53,091 nucleotides of DNA from Geobacteraceae bacterium (GTDB lineage Bacteria > Desulfobacterota > Desulfuromonadia > Geobacterales > Geobacteraceae), in the NCBI GenBank assembly GCA_025356035.1, contig JANXYN010000098.1:1-53091 (forward strand), given 5' to 3'. A model generated the notes under the pieces. The model ran no database searches and was not told the origin of the DNA. It worked only from the letters and a program-made list of their open reading frames with translations. This document shows, in pieces, positions 25,707 through 33,869 of this stretch (position 1 is its first letter; the number at the start of each line of letters is the position of its first letter). A program made the translations under genes and the position numbers.

Positions 25707-26504
25707 CTACTTGAGCGCACCAGCCTCATCGGCGCTCAACGCACCCTTGTCCAGGAAATAGTAGTTTTTATAGCCGTTGTTCTCCAGGTAATACTGGAGC
25801 CATTCGACCTGCTTGCCAACCGCGTCGGTAATGAGCAGCTGCTTACCTTTGAATTCTTTGGCGGCAAGTAACTGGACGAGCCGGTCTGAAGGGATATTGC
25901 GCAGTTTGGGGAGCTGCGGGATCTCTTTGCGCTGGAACGGTTCACGGATGTCGATCACCACCACATCGTCCTTCTCTGCGCGCTTCTTGAATTCCGCAAA
26001 ACTGATCTTTCTTTTGGCCAGCGCCTCATGGGAGATAAGTTTATCCTTGGCAGCCGGTGTTTTACCCATCAGCGTAGCCTTGTCAGGATTTGCAATGGTC
26101 CATTCATGGATCCCCGCATCATAGGCGAACACATTATGGAAGCCCTGGTCCATGGCCTGCTCGGCCGCTTCATAGGCCTTTTTGCAGGTGTGACCGTTAC
26201 AGTAGAACACTATCGGCTCAGCTGCGGTTTTGCTCCGAAGGTTTTCCAGCTCCTTGGTGAAGGTAGCCTTGGCGACCGGGATATGGATCGCCTTGTTGAT
26301 GTGAATAACGTCAAATTCCAGCTTTGACCGGACATCGACGATAATCACTTTCTTGTAATCCCGTTTGAGGGTGTCGGTGGTGATGTACTTCACCTTGGCA
26401 AACTCGGCCCGTAGCGGATACCCCTCTTCGGCCAGCACCGGTGCCGCTGCCATGAGGAAACAAACCAACCCGAACAGCATCTTGCTCAGCAAACCTTTAG
26501 ACAT
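25707..26504 (-). CDS. Exported tandem-rhodanese protein
   Basis: 265 residues. Signal peptide (~1-25, APVLAEE). First rhodanese domain: IIVDVRSKLEFDVIHI, then the active-site loop FYCNGHTCKKA with the persulphide-forming Cys. Second domain: VVVIDIREPFQRKEIP but the active loop reads LLITDAVGKQ, without Cys, so it is catalytically dead. Such proteins handle sulphane sulphur in the periplasm or act as binding modules. The SD GAGGAGA precedes the ATG. Operon partner not evident. Confidence 0.85.
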   Translation of the reverse strand: MSKGLLSKMLFGLVCFLMAAAPVLAEEGYPLRAEFAKVKYITTDTLKRDYKKVIIVDVRSKLEFDVIHINKAIHIPVAKATFTKELENLRSKTAAEPIVFYCNGHTCKKAYEAAEQAMDQGFHNVFAYDAGIHEWTIANPDKATLMGKTPAAKDKLISHEALAKRKISFAEFKKRAEKDDVVVIDIREPFQRKEIPQLPKLRNIPSDRLVQLLAAKEFKGKQLLITDAVGKQVEWLQYYLENNGYKNYYFLDKGALSADEAGALK

Positions 26505-26580
26505 TGTATTCTCCTCTCTCGATTGTGATCTGCACTACACACAAGAATCTTCCGTTGTCACAGGGCGCAACCGCTGCACC

Positions 26581-28707
26581 CTAAAAAGTGAAGGGGCTGT
26601 TGCGCTGGGACGGCTCTTCCGGCAACGGCGGAAACGAATGGGCCGGTGCTTCGTGGTCGTCATCCGCCTCTCCCGGCTGTGGAACACTGGCCAGTTGAGC
26701 TGCAGGGGCCTTAACCGAGGTCCGGAAGACCTCCATTTCCTTCTTCAGCGCCTCCACATCCTCACGTAGCGAGGTGATGAAGCCGGCGACCCCCTTGACT
26801 TCCCGCACCGTTTCCTTCCCCCGCTTCATCACCCCTTCCATGGCGGTAATAATCTGCTCATTGAGCTGCTGCTGCTCGGCAGACGCGGTAGCGATGTCGG
26901 CGGTCTTCTGGTTGGCCAGCTCGATATTATTCGAAATAAGCCGGGTGCTCCCCACCTGCTCCTCGGTTGCCCTTCTGGTGACCTCCATGGTCTCCTTGAT
27001 CGGGCTGATATTCTGCAACAGAAATGCGGTGCTTTTCTCCTGCTCGGTGGTGGCGCGGTTTACCTCATAGATCCGGTTCTTGATCTGTTCGGTGGCGCCC
27101 ACAACCAGTTCCAAGCCTTTGGTCTGTTCAAGGGAGGCGCGTTCGATACTCTTGGCGATTTCCGTGGCGTGCTGCGACGCGTTAAAGATCTCCCGCAAAA
27201 CGTCGCCGGTCTTGCCGACGATCTCGTTGCCGCTCCTGACCACCTTGACGGTATCCCGCGTTTCGCCGACCACCTCACTGATTTCATGCTGGATGGTGGC
27301 GACGATATTCTCGATTTCCTTGGTCGACAGCGCCGTTTTGTCGGAAAGCTCCTTCATCTCGTTGGCCACCACTGCAAAGCCCTTGCCATGCTCGCCCGCC
27401 TGGGCGGCGATGATCTGGGCATTGAAACTGAGGAGGCGGGTCTTTTCCGTGACATCTTCGATAACCGCCAGGATCTTGCCAATGTCCTTGGAGCGGCTGT
27501 CAAGACGGTCAATGGCGGCTGTCAGTGCCACAATGAACGATTCAACGCCCTGCATGCTGGTCGTCGCATTGGCGACCGAGGCAATCCCTTTTTCCGCGAT
27601 GATGCTGGTGGTCTGATGGCTGAGTTGGGCGGACTCTTTCACCATGCTCTCCACCTGCTTGACCGAGCGGTAGATCTCCTCCACCGACGAGGAGGCTTCC
27701 TCGATCGAACTAGACACCGCATTGGACATGACCGCCACCTGCCGTGCCGAATGAGACAATTCCGTCATGGTGGAATAGGAGTTATGGACATTCTTGTTCA
27801 GGAGTTCGGTGGTGTTCGCAATCTCCTCGGAGGTAGCCCCCATCTGCAGCAGCGCCGAGACGTTATCGCTGGATAGAGACAACAGCCTGTCGGTATTGGC
27901 TATGATCTGCCGTTGGGACTCTGTCGCCTCACGCACCGCCACCGACACCTGTTCGGTGGAGGCCTGCTGGTCATTAACCACCATGATTACCTTGTCGAAG
28001 GTCTGGTTGAGCTGATTAGTCACCTCCGCCACATTCGCCGAGATTGCGTTGACTCTGGTAATTGTCGCCGCAAGCCTTTCCACCAGAAAGCGGATGCCGT
28101 TGGCGATACTGCCGATTTCGTCATTCCCCAAGATCGGCACGCTGACAGCCAGGTCGCCGGCAGTGATCTGGTTGATCGCCCGGTTGATCTCGGTTACCGG
28201 CCTCTTGATATAACTATTAAACAATCTCACCAGTACCAGCGCCGCAACCACCAGCATAAACCCCTGATACAGCGGAATCAGCAGCAGGTTTCGGTTCATG
28301 CTCGCGTCGATGGTGGTCGTGGTATAGTTGATAATAACTGTGCCGATCACCTCGTCATAGAGTGAGATCGGCTGCTTGACGGTAAATATCTGTCGCTCGC
28401 CCCGCTTAATCGACTGTTCCCGGATAACCTCGCCTTTTTTCCCGAGGAACTGCATCGTCTCGATGTCTTCGTCCTCCAAGGATTCCTTCAGGTAGGAATC
28501 GAGCAGCGCGAAGTTGTAATTCATGATCGGTTCGGCGCTGATGCCGGCTGCCTGCTTAACGGTCCTGGCCATCCGCTTGTGCAAGGAATCCACAAGGTTT
28601 GACCGGGTATGCCGCAGATAAAAAAATGTCCCGACCCCCTGACCCATCACCAGCACCAGCAGCAGCACTGCAACAAACTTTCCCGTAATCGACTTGCCAA
28701 AATTCAT
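26581..28707 (-). CDS. Methyl-accepting chemotaxis protein A
   Basis: 708 residues. TM1 (~10-32), periplasmic sensor of ~130 residues containing [19 protein letters not shown]2 (~145-165, [17 protein letters not shown]), HAMP (~165-220), then a long cytoplasmic coiled coil with the receptor hairpin around IAAQAGEHGKGFAVVANEM. No CheR-binding NWETF-like C-terminal pentapeptide. It is a close paralogue of the 29134 receptor in TM and sensor regions but has a different signalling half. Start at 28707 (AGGGGT upstream), not the in-frame ATG at 28731. Confidence 0.9.
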   Translation of the reverse strand: MNFGKSITGKFVAVLLLVLVMGQGVGTFFYLRHTRSNLVDSLHKRMARTVKQAAGISAEPIMNYNFALLDSYLKESLEDEDIETMQFLGKKGEVIREQSIKRGERQIFTVKQPISLYDEVIGTVIINYTTTTIDASMNRNLLLIPLYQGFMLVVAALVLVRLFNSYIKRPVTEINRAINQITAGDLAVSVPILGNDEIGSIANGIRFLVERLAATITRVNAISANVAEVTNQLNQTFDKVIMVVNDQQASTEQVSVAVREATESQRQIIANTDRLLSLSSDNVSALLQMGATSEEIANTTELLNKNVHNSYSTMTELSHSARQVAVMSNAVSSSIEEASSSVEEIYRSVKQVESMVKESAQLSHQTTSIIAEKGIASVANATTSMQGVESFIVALTAAIDRLDSRSKDIGKILAVIEDVTEKTRLLSFNAQIIAAQAGEHGKGFAVVANEMKELSDKTALSTKEIENIVATIQHEISEVVGETRDTVKVVRSGNEIVGKTGDVLREIFNASQHATEIAKSIERASLEQTKGLELVVGATEQIKNRIYEVNRATTEQEKSTAFLLQNISPIKETMEVTRRATEEQVGSTRLISNNIELANQKTADIATASAEQQQLNEQIITAMEGVMKRGKETVREVKGVAGFITSLREDVEALKKEMEVFRTSVKAPAAQLASVPQPGEADDDHEAPAHSFPPLPEEPSQRNSPFTF

Positions 28708-29133
28708 ACTACCCCTCATGACCCTGACCACCGACGCCTCCGCCGCAACTGTGAGACGGTCTCTCCGTCAGCCTGAGCAAAAATGAAATGCCTTCGCCTG
28801 CTGCGCAACTCCGGTTACGCTACATCTTTTTAGTAATATATGGCAATTATGTCAAGGTAGATTATTGTCCAGCATGACAAAAAACGCCACACAACCCGCC
28901 AAAACACTGGGGATATGGTAATTACAGCTTTTTTCGTGGCGGATGGTTTCGACGCGCTCTCTCTTCCGTCCTGCTCCAAGGGAACCTGAGCCAGCTGGTT
29001 AGTTACAGTGGTCGTCAACCTTGCCGTGCCGGTTTTAAAGCAAAAGCTACGCCAGATTAGTCAGCAATGCCAGCTGCAACTCCTTAGCTCTATTCCTGAA
29101 TTATCAACGCACTGGCTATCGGGCATGCAGGGC
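28708..29133. other. Gap between two receptor genes
   Basis: About 400 bases without a convincing gene. The only clear signal is the minus-strand promoter at 28827-28855. Short frames here have no ribosome site and no family resemblance. Confidence 0.6.
28827..28855 (-). promoter_or_regulatory. Sigma70-type promoter of receptor A
   Basis: Minus strand TTGACA (28850-28855), 17-bp spacer, TAAAAA (28827-28832); weak -10. The leader to the ATG would be about 115 bases. Confidence 0.4.
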
Positions 29134-30525
29134 TTAGCCTGGCTCGGGTACGGCGGGCCAGCTGCCGTCAGTCCTGAAGAATGCCACTGACCCCTGCAGT
29201 TGTTCGGCCTGGGCAGAGAGCTCTTCGGCCGTGGCCGCCAGCTGTTCGGCCGCTCCGGCATTGAGCTGGATCACCTGATCGAGCTGCTGGATTGCCCGGC
29301 TGATCTGCTCTGAGCCACCGCTTTGCTCACTGCTGGCGATGCTTACTTGTTGCACCAATTCCGCATTCTTCTGGATATTGGGTACCAGTCTTTCCAGAAG
29401 TGCGCCGGCCTCTTCCGCCACTGCAACGCTGTCGGCAGAGAGCTGACCAATATCGGCTGCCGCCAGCTGACTCCGTTCGGCGAGTTTGCGCACTTCCGAG
29501 GCAACCACGGCAAACCCCCGACCATGCTCGCCTGCCCGCGCCGCCTCTATCGCTGCATTCAACGCCAGCAGATTGGTCTGCCGCGCAAGCTCTTCAATAA
29601 TAGAGGTTTTCCCCGCGATCTCGCGCATGGCCTGCTTGGTCGCGGCCACCGCAGTGCCAGCCTCCCGGACATCGGCCGCGGCTTTAAAGCTGATCTCTTC
29701 GGTTTGTCGGGCATGATCGCTGTTGCACCTGATGCTGATGGCCATCTCTTCGGTAGAAGCTAACGCCTCCTCGGCGGCCACCGCCTGGTCAGAGGCTCCC
29801 CGGGCAATCTGCTGGGCACTGGCACTCAGCTGCTTGCTGCCGCTTGCCACATTCGCCGCGATGGCATTAATCTCCAATATGGCCACGGACAGCCGGCCGA
29901 CCAGTATACTCACCCCTTTGGCAATGGAACCGATTTCATCCTCACTCCGCACCGCCACGCTGACCGACAGGTCGCCAGCAGTCAGCTGCTGGACGGCTGA
30001 GTTGATCTCATTAACCGGTTTTCTGACATAGACGCCAAACAGGGCTATCACTGCCAGCGCCACGATCAAGAGCATGGCCCCCTGGTAAAGCGGAATCAGC
30101 AGGATGCTCCTCTCCATGCTCGTCTGGACGGTTTGGACGACATAGTCAAGCTGGACGGTGCCAATTACTTCGCTGTTCATGTTGATGGGGTGGCTAAGGG
30201 CAAACGGCGCCTTGTCGCCCTGCGCCCGCCCCTTTTCCCTGATGACGCCGCCGTTTCGGTCAAGGAGTCTGACGGACTGAATGTCCTGGTCCTCCAACAG
30301 CTCGCTGAGGTAGGCGTCGAGGAGGGCGAAGTTGTAATTTAGGATTGGCTCTGCACTCACCCGGGCGGCCTGACTGACTGTCCGCTGCATCCTGGCATGA
30401 AGGGAAGATGTAAGGCTGGCGCGGGTATCCCGGAGATAGAGAAAGGTCCCCAGCCCTTGACCGAGAGCCAGGATGAGCAGCAGGATCGCGACAAATTTGC
30501 CCGATATGGATGACCCAATCTTCAT
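29134..30525 (-). CDS. Methyl-accepting chemotaxis protein B
   Basis: 463 residues. TM1 (~8-30), sensor with [19 protein letters not shown]2 (~143-165), HAMP and a signalling domain with [21 protein letters not shown]. Shorter cytoplasmic arm than receptor A. The N-terminal ~200 residues are paralogous to receptor A, suggesting duplication with exchange of the signalling half. The SD GAGGTT precedes the ATG, and a sigma28-type promoter lies upstream. Confidence 0.92.
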   Translation of the reverse strand: MKIGSSISGKFVAILLLILALGQGLGTFLYLRDTRASLTSSLHARMQRTVSQAARVSAEPILNYNFALLDAYLSELLEDQDIQSVRLLDRNGGVIREKGRAQGDKAPFALSHPINMNSEVIGTVQLDYVVQTVQTSMERSILLIPLYQGAMLLIVALAVIALFGVYVRKPVNEINSAVQQLTAGDLSVSVAVRSEDEIGSIAKGVSILVGRLSVAILEINAIAANVASGSKQLSASAQQIARGASDQAVAAEEALASTEEMAISIRCNSDHARQTEEISFKAAADVREAGTAVAATKQAMREIAGKTSIIEELARQTNLLALNAAIEAARAGEHGRGFAVVASEVRKLAERSQLAAADIGQLSADSVAVAEEAGALLERLVPNIQKNAELVQQVSIASSEQSGGSEQISRAIQQLDQVIQLNAGAAEQLAATAEELSAQAEQLQGSVAFFRTDGSWPAVPEPG

Positions 30526-30605
30526 AAGAACCTCACCAGCCCAGACCTGCGGCTGCCCGCCTGCCTTGGGCCGTCAAATCGTTACGAACATTCATCTACC
30601 TCCGC

Positions 30606-30632
30606 TTATCGGCAAGATAAACGAAAACTGAA
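30606..30632 (-). promoter_or_regulatory. Sigma28 (FliA)-type promoter of receptor B
   Basis: Minus strand TTCAGTTT (30625-30632), 11-bp spacer, perfect GCCGATAA (30606-30613), against the consensus TAAAGTTT-N11-GCCGATAA. It would couple receptor B to the flagellar regulon. Confidence 0.65.
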
Positions 30633-30656
30633 ACGTCTCCTACCTCGAAACAAGAA

Positions 30657-30684
30657 GGGCCGGCTGACAATGGTCAACCGGCCC
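30657..30684 (-). terminator. Terminator hairpin after the exported-protein gene
   Basis: GGGCCGGCTGAC/GTCAACCGGCCC (one mismatch), loop AATG, downstream of the 30758 gene on the minus strand; moderate T-richness follows (CTTCTTGTTT). Confidence 0.5.
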
Positions 30685-30757
30685 TCCTGGAAAAAAACTC
30701 AGATGCACCTGCCCGCTGCATATGGTCGCGCCGGCTCCTGGACTTACTCCGTACCGC

Positions 30758-31255
30758 TCAATTGGAAGCTACAGATTTGCTCACCGCGCTGCGCTTCTTC
30801 CGACTGGCACTTTTTTTCGCCTCTCCGGTAAGGGAGAGGATGTCCGCCATGGTCGCCTTCCACACCCCCTCCTCCTTCACCAGCTTGAACGGCCTGGTGC
30901 GGAAGTCGATGGCTGAACCGACGAGCTCCATGCCGACTTTGGCCCGAAGAATGACTGTACTGTCGTCCTTCACCGTCACTCGCACTTCCTGGAGCTGCTC
31001 CCAGCAGCAGGACGGCCGGCGGAGAGAGACGGCAAGCTTCTTGATAAAGGCCTCCTTGCTTTGGCTGCCACTGGCAATGGTTCGTTCATAAAGCTCGGCA
31101 TATTTGCCGTCACGCCAAAGCTCCAGAATCTGCGTAAAACCCTGCTGCGCTTCAAGCTTAAGCTCTTCGCCACCCATGTAGGGCATCTTTGCTGCCGCGA
31201 AAGTTGCGCAACAACAACACCCCAAAGCCACCAACGAAACCAGCACCTTTCCCAT
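30758..31255 (-). CDS. Exported hypothetical protein
   Basis: 165 residues with an N-terminal signal (MGKVLVSLVALGCCCCATFAAA). The mature part resembles small DUF4864/NTF2-like exported proteins: a helix (KLEAQQGFTQILELWRDGKYAELYE), Cys pairs (PSCCWEQL) and beta-strands (EVRVTVKDDSTVILRAKVG). The C-terminus is basic. Function unknown. Start at 31255 because GGGGGAAGG precedes it and the signal peptide begins there. Confidence 0.65.
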   Translation of the reverse strand: MGKVLVSLVALGCCCCATFAAAKMPYMGGEELKLEAQQGFTQILELWRDGKYAELYERTIASGSQSKEAFIKKLAVSLRRPSCCWEQLQEVRVTVKDDSTVILRAKVGMELVGSAIDFRTRPFKLVKEEGVWKATMADILSLTGEAKKSASRKKRSAVSKSVASN

Positions 31256-31379
31256 GGCCTTCCCCCCCCTGAGATGAACTTTCGCTAATACTAATGGAAT
31301 CCGCCCCAAGACGCAACAATATTCTGGTCTAATTACCCTGGGTTCCTCACCGGCCGCGGGGGTAATGCATTATCTAGGC

Positions 31380-32399
31380 TTACAGGGTCCGTTCGGCCGC
31401 CTCGGCAAAGAGCTGCAACCTGGCCATCAACAGGTTGAATTTGGCCGGCTTGAGCGACTGGGGGCCGTCGGAAGAGGCATGCTCCGGGTCGGGGTGTACC
31501 TCGATGATCAGGCCATCGGCGCCGGCAGCCACAGCGGCATAGGCCATCGGCGCCACGTAATGGTAATGGCCGGTGCCGTGGGAAGGGTCGGCGATTACCG
31601 GCAGATGGGTTTTCTCCTTCAGCACCGGGATCGCCGAAAGATCGAGGGTATTGCGGGTAGCGGTCTCAAAGGTGCGGATTCCCCGCTCGCAGAGGATCAC
31701 CGCCTGGTTCCCCTCACTCATGATATATTCGGCGCTCATCAGGAACTCCTGGATGGTCATCGACATTCCCCGTTTCAGCAACACCGGGCGTTTCAGTTGG
31801 CCGACCTTTTTCAGCAGGGCAAAATTCTGGGAGTTGCGCGCTCCGATCTGCAGAATATCCGCATACTCGGCCACCAGCTCGGCAGTCTCCGGATTGACCA
31901 CCTCGGTGACAAAGGGGAGGCCGGTAAGCTGCCGGGCCTTGGCCAGGAGCTTCAGTCCCTCCTCTTCCAACCCCTGGAAGGAGTAGGGGGAGGTCCGCGG
32001 CTTGAACGCACCGCCTCTCAACATCTGGGCCCCGGCGGCCTTGACCGCCTCCGCCGACTCGATGATCTGCTTCTCGCTCTCCACCGAACAGGGGCCTGCC
32101 ATGACGATAAGCTCCCGACCGCCAATGCTTACCGCTTCACTGATTTTAATGACGCTTGGCTCCCGTTTCACCTCTTTGGAGGCAAGCTTGTACGGCTGCA
32201 GGATCGGAACCACGCTCTCCACACCATGCATCGACTCAATCGACTGAAGCACCAGCTTGCCACGATCATCCCCCACCGCGCCAATCACGTCGCGAGTGGC
32301 GCCGTGAATCACGTGCGGCTGGTAGCCGCACTCCCTGATCCGCTTCAACACCTCATCCCGGTCCTGTTTAGCTGCGCCTGCTTTCATGACAATGATCAT
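31380..32399 (-). CDS. aroF: DAHP synthase (3-deoxy-7-phosphoheptulonate synthase)
   Basis: 339 residues, type I-beta DAHP synthase: an N-terminal ACT-like/ferredoxin-like regulatory domain (~1-70, [16 protein letters not shown]) and the (beta/alpha)8 barrel with [40 protein letters not shown] and ADPSHGTG. It joins phosphoenolpyruvate and erythrose 4-phosphate, the entry to the shikimate pathway. The SD AAGGAG precedes the ATG. The gene has an attenuator-like leader (32442-32695). aroF is used for the type I-beta class; other symbols are possible. Confidence 0.93.
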   Translation of the reverse strand: MIIVMKAGAAKQDRDEVLKRIRECGYQPHVIHGATRDVIGAVGDDRGKLVLQSIESMHGVESVVPILQPYKLASKEVKREPSVIKISEAVSIGGRELIVMAGPCSVESEKQIIESAEAVKAAGAQMLRGGAFKPRTSPYSFQGLEEEGLKLLAKARQLTGLPFVTEVVNPETAELVAEYADILQIGARNSQNFALLKKVGQLKRPVLLKRGMSMTIQEFLMSAEYIMSEGNQAVILCERGIRTFETATRNTLDLSAIPVLKEKTHLPVIADPSHGTGHYHYVAPMAYAAVAAGADGLIIEVHPDPEHASSDGPQSLKPAKFNLLMARLQLFAEAAERTL

Positions 32400-32441
32400 C
32401 CTTTCGCTCCTTTTGTGGCGTTGATAAGTGGCCGAAAACGC

Positions 32442-32470
32442 AAAAGGCCGGAGGAATCCCCCCCGGCCTT
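32442..32470 (-). terminator. Second leader terminator of aroF (attenuator)
   Basis: Minus strand AAGGCCGGGGG/CCTCCGGCCTT stem with a short loop, ending in CCTTTTG; 43 bases before the aroF start codon. Confidence 0.65.
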
Positions 32471-32496
32471 GGTCTCTGCTATTGGTCTTAACAACT

Positions 32497-32535
32497 AAAA
32501 AAGCCGGGGGTCAGTTCCTGTCCACCCTCGGCTTT
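32497..32535 (-). terminator. First leader terminator of aroF (attenuator)
   Basis: Minus strand stem AAAGCCGAGGGT (32524-32535) with ACCCCCGGCTTT (32500-32511), one mismatch, followed by a run of Ts. A second segment CGGCTTT inside the leader peptide codons (Tyr16-Phe18) can pair with the same 5' arm AAAGCCG and might act as an antiterminator. Confidence 0.75.
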
Positions 32536-32566
32536 CGGTCTCGTTTACGGTTTGTTCCAGCTCCCC

Positions 32567-32659
32567 CTAAATCGCACCTCTACCCTGGGCAGACGGCCTA
32601 AAATCAAAGCCGTACCAAAAGCAAAAGTTCGCAAAGGTGACGAAGCTGGTGGAAATCAT
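32567..32659 (-). CDS. Aromatic-rich leader peptide of aroF
   Basis: A 30-residue open frame, ATG to TAG, in the aroF leader. Eight of the fifteen residues 6-20 are aromatic (FVTFANFCFWYGFDF): six Phe, one Trp, one Tyr. Such codon runs are the signature of ribosome-mediated attenuation of aromatic amino acid biosynthesis. The stop is 32 bases before the first terminator hairpin. No SD precedes the ATG; the promoter would place the start of transcription at the ATG. Longer frames upstream of it exist but start before the promoter. The peptide itself is unlikely to have another role. Confidence 0.75.
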   Translation of the reverse strand: MISTSFVTFANFCFWYGFDFRPSAQGRGAI

Positions 32660-32665
32660 AGCGGT

Positions 32666-32695
32666 ATAATTACTGAACCAGCCGTTACCTGTCAA
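32666..32695 (-). promoter_or_regulatory. Promoter of the aroF leader
   Basis: Minus strand TTGACA (32690-32695), 18-bp spacer, AATTAT (32666-32671). Transcription would begin at about 32659, the A of the leader peptide ATG. Confidence 0.55.
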
Positions 32696-32764
32696 GAGAA
32701 AAATGACGGTGCTCAGCGAACAGCCCGGCCAGCCCAGGAAGCGACGCCTTGTTCGCCCACCTAT

Positions 32765-32799
32765 CAAAAGCAAAGCCGGCATCCGCTCCGGACACCGGC
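32765..32799 (-). terminator. Terminator of the small membrane protein gene
   Basis: Minus strand 11-bp stem GCCGGTGTCCG/CGGATGCCGGC (two G-U pairs), loop GAG, then TTTGCTTTTG. Confidence 0.7.
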
Positions 32800-32841
32800 C
32801 CTGCATCGGGTTGTTTCCCCCTTGGCAACTTTCGCTGGCAT

Positions 32842-32958
32842 TTAATCCTTGCTGTTCTTCCCCAGAAATTTACAGAACACCCAAAACGCAAATATAACGG
32901 TCAGCAGAAAAACTCCCGCCAGCTCCAGTCCAAACCTTAAATTTGCCGTCGATTCCAT
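32842..32958 (-). CDS. 38-residue single-pass membrane protein
   Basis: A short gene with its own signals. SD GGAGGT lies 5 bases before the ATG at 32958, and a rho-independent terminator follows its TAA. The product has an N-terminal soluble 10-12 residues, one hydrophobic segment (LAGVFLLTVIFAFWVFCKF, ~14-32) and a basic/polar tail (LGKNSKD). It resembles no enzyme family; a small inner-membrane modulator or complex subunit is possible. It is read toward aroF but is separated by the terminator and the aroF leader promoter, so is its own unit. A weak promoter (TTGACT, TATGGA) may lie at ~33002-33032. Confidence 0.7.
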   Translation of the reverse strand: MESTANLRFGLELAGVFLLTVIFAFWVFCKFLGKNSKD

Positions 32959-33179
32959 GCGCCACCTCCCGTCCGTATTTATGAAAACTATGCTTAATTC
33001 CATAGCACCAACATGCAGGCCAAGTCAAGTTGTTTTATTAGCATACGTTAATCAATATACACAATCATATGGATGACTGCAGATTTGCCCCTGCCATTTC
33101 CCCTGGCGGGCCATTGAACAAACGACGGGCCCCTGCAATCCATCAGAGGACAAAGACAGGGGAAATTGCGGCAAACCCT

Positions 33180-33208
33180 TTGACAATACCTACCCTTTCC
33201 GCTAATTT
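33180..33208 (+). promoter_or_regulatory. Promoter of the YqaA-like gene
   Basis: TTGACA (33180-33185), 17-bp spacer, TAATTT (33203-33208). The ATG at 33215 is at +1, implying a leaderless mRNA; no SD is seen. Confidence 0.5.
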
Positions 33209-33214
33209 GAACCG

Positions 33215-33673
33215 ATGCTCGAATTCCTCAGCACCCCTGCTTACCCGGCCCTGTTCACCTTGAGCTTCCTTGCCTCGACCCTGATCCCCCTCGGGTCAGA
33301 GTGGCTGCTGGTGGCGATGCTGCTGAAAAAGGCCGATCCAGTTGCAGCGGTGGCTGTCGCTACGGCCGGCAACTACCTGGGTGCCTGCACCACTTATGCA
33401 ATCGGGATATTTGGCGGCCCCTTCCTGATCCGCAGAGTGTTGCGCATTGATGCAGCGGCGGAGCTGAGAGCGGAGCAGATATACAGCAAATACGGGGCCT
33501 GGTCACTTCTGCTGTCCTGGCTGCCACTGGTCGGAGACCCGCTCTGTCTGGCAGGAGGCCTACTGAGGGTCCATTTTGTCCGTTTTTCCCTGCTGGTCTT
33601 TGTCGGCAAGCTGGCCCGTTACGCGGCCGTCGCTTGGCTTACCCTGCAAAGCGCGCAGATCATGAAGCAGTAG
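33215..33673 (+). CDS. YqaA/DedA-like membrane protein
   Basis: 152 residues with about four hydrophobic segments. LIPLGSEWLLVAMLLK and GNYLGACTTYAIG match the YqaA subgroup of DedA/SNARE-associated proteins, and LPLVGDPLCLAGGLLRV matches its conserved loop. DedA-type proteins are inner-membrane, proton-dependent transporters or lipid scramblases; for YqaA the substrate is not known. Start chosen at the only ATG before the first hydrophobic segment. Confidence 0.8.
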   Translation: MLEFLSTPAYPALFTLSFLASTLIPLGSEWLLVAMLLKKADPVAAVAVATAGNYLGACTTYAIGIFGGPFLIRRVLRIDAAAELRAEQIYSKYGAWSLLLSWLPLVGDPLCLAGGLLRVHFVRFSLLVFVGKLARYAAVAWLTLQSAQIMKQ

Positions 33674-33695
33674 ACGGAAACCACTACAAAATCAT

Positions 33696-33826
33696 TTTCG
33701 CCACAGAGACACAGAGGTCTCGGAGAAAGCTTTAAATACAACCAAAAAACATTTCGAGTTTTTGCCAGCTTGAAATAACAGAAGATTAACGTTTTTCCTC
33801 TGTGCTCTCCGTGACTCTGTGGCAAA
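33696..33826. repeat. Inverted pair of GCCACAGAG-type repeats
   Basis: GCCACAGAGACACAGAGG (from 33700) and, on the opposite strand, GCCACAGAGTCACGGAG with GCACAGAGG (33797-33823) face each other across ~70 AT-rich bases. This kind of dispersed 'CCACAGAG-CACAGAG' repeat recurs in many bacterial genomes and looks mobile or hairpin-forming. No gene lies inside. Confidence 0.75.
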
Positions 33827-33869
33827 TTTGCCTTGATTTGTCTTGATCTAGTTTCTCCCCGGAGGTTTG

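Noticed and set aside
31365-32498. Plus-strand frame opposite aroF and its leader
   Set aside because: The minus-strand DAHP synthase is unmistakable; the plus-strand product matches nothing and runs through the terminators.
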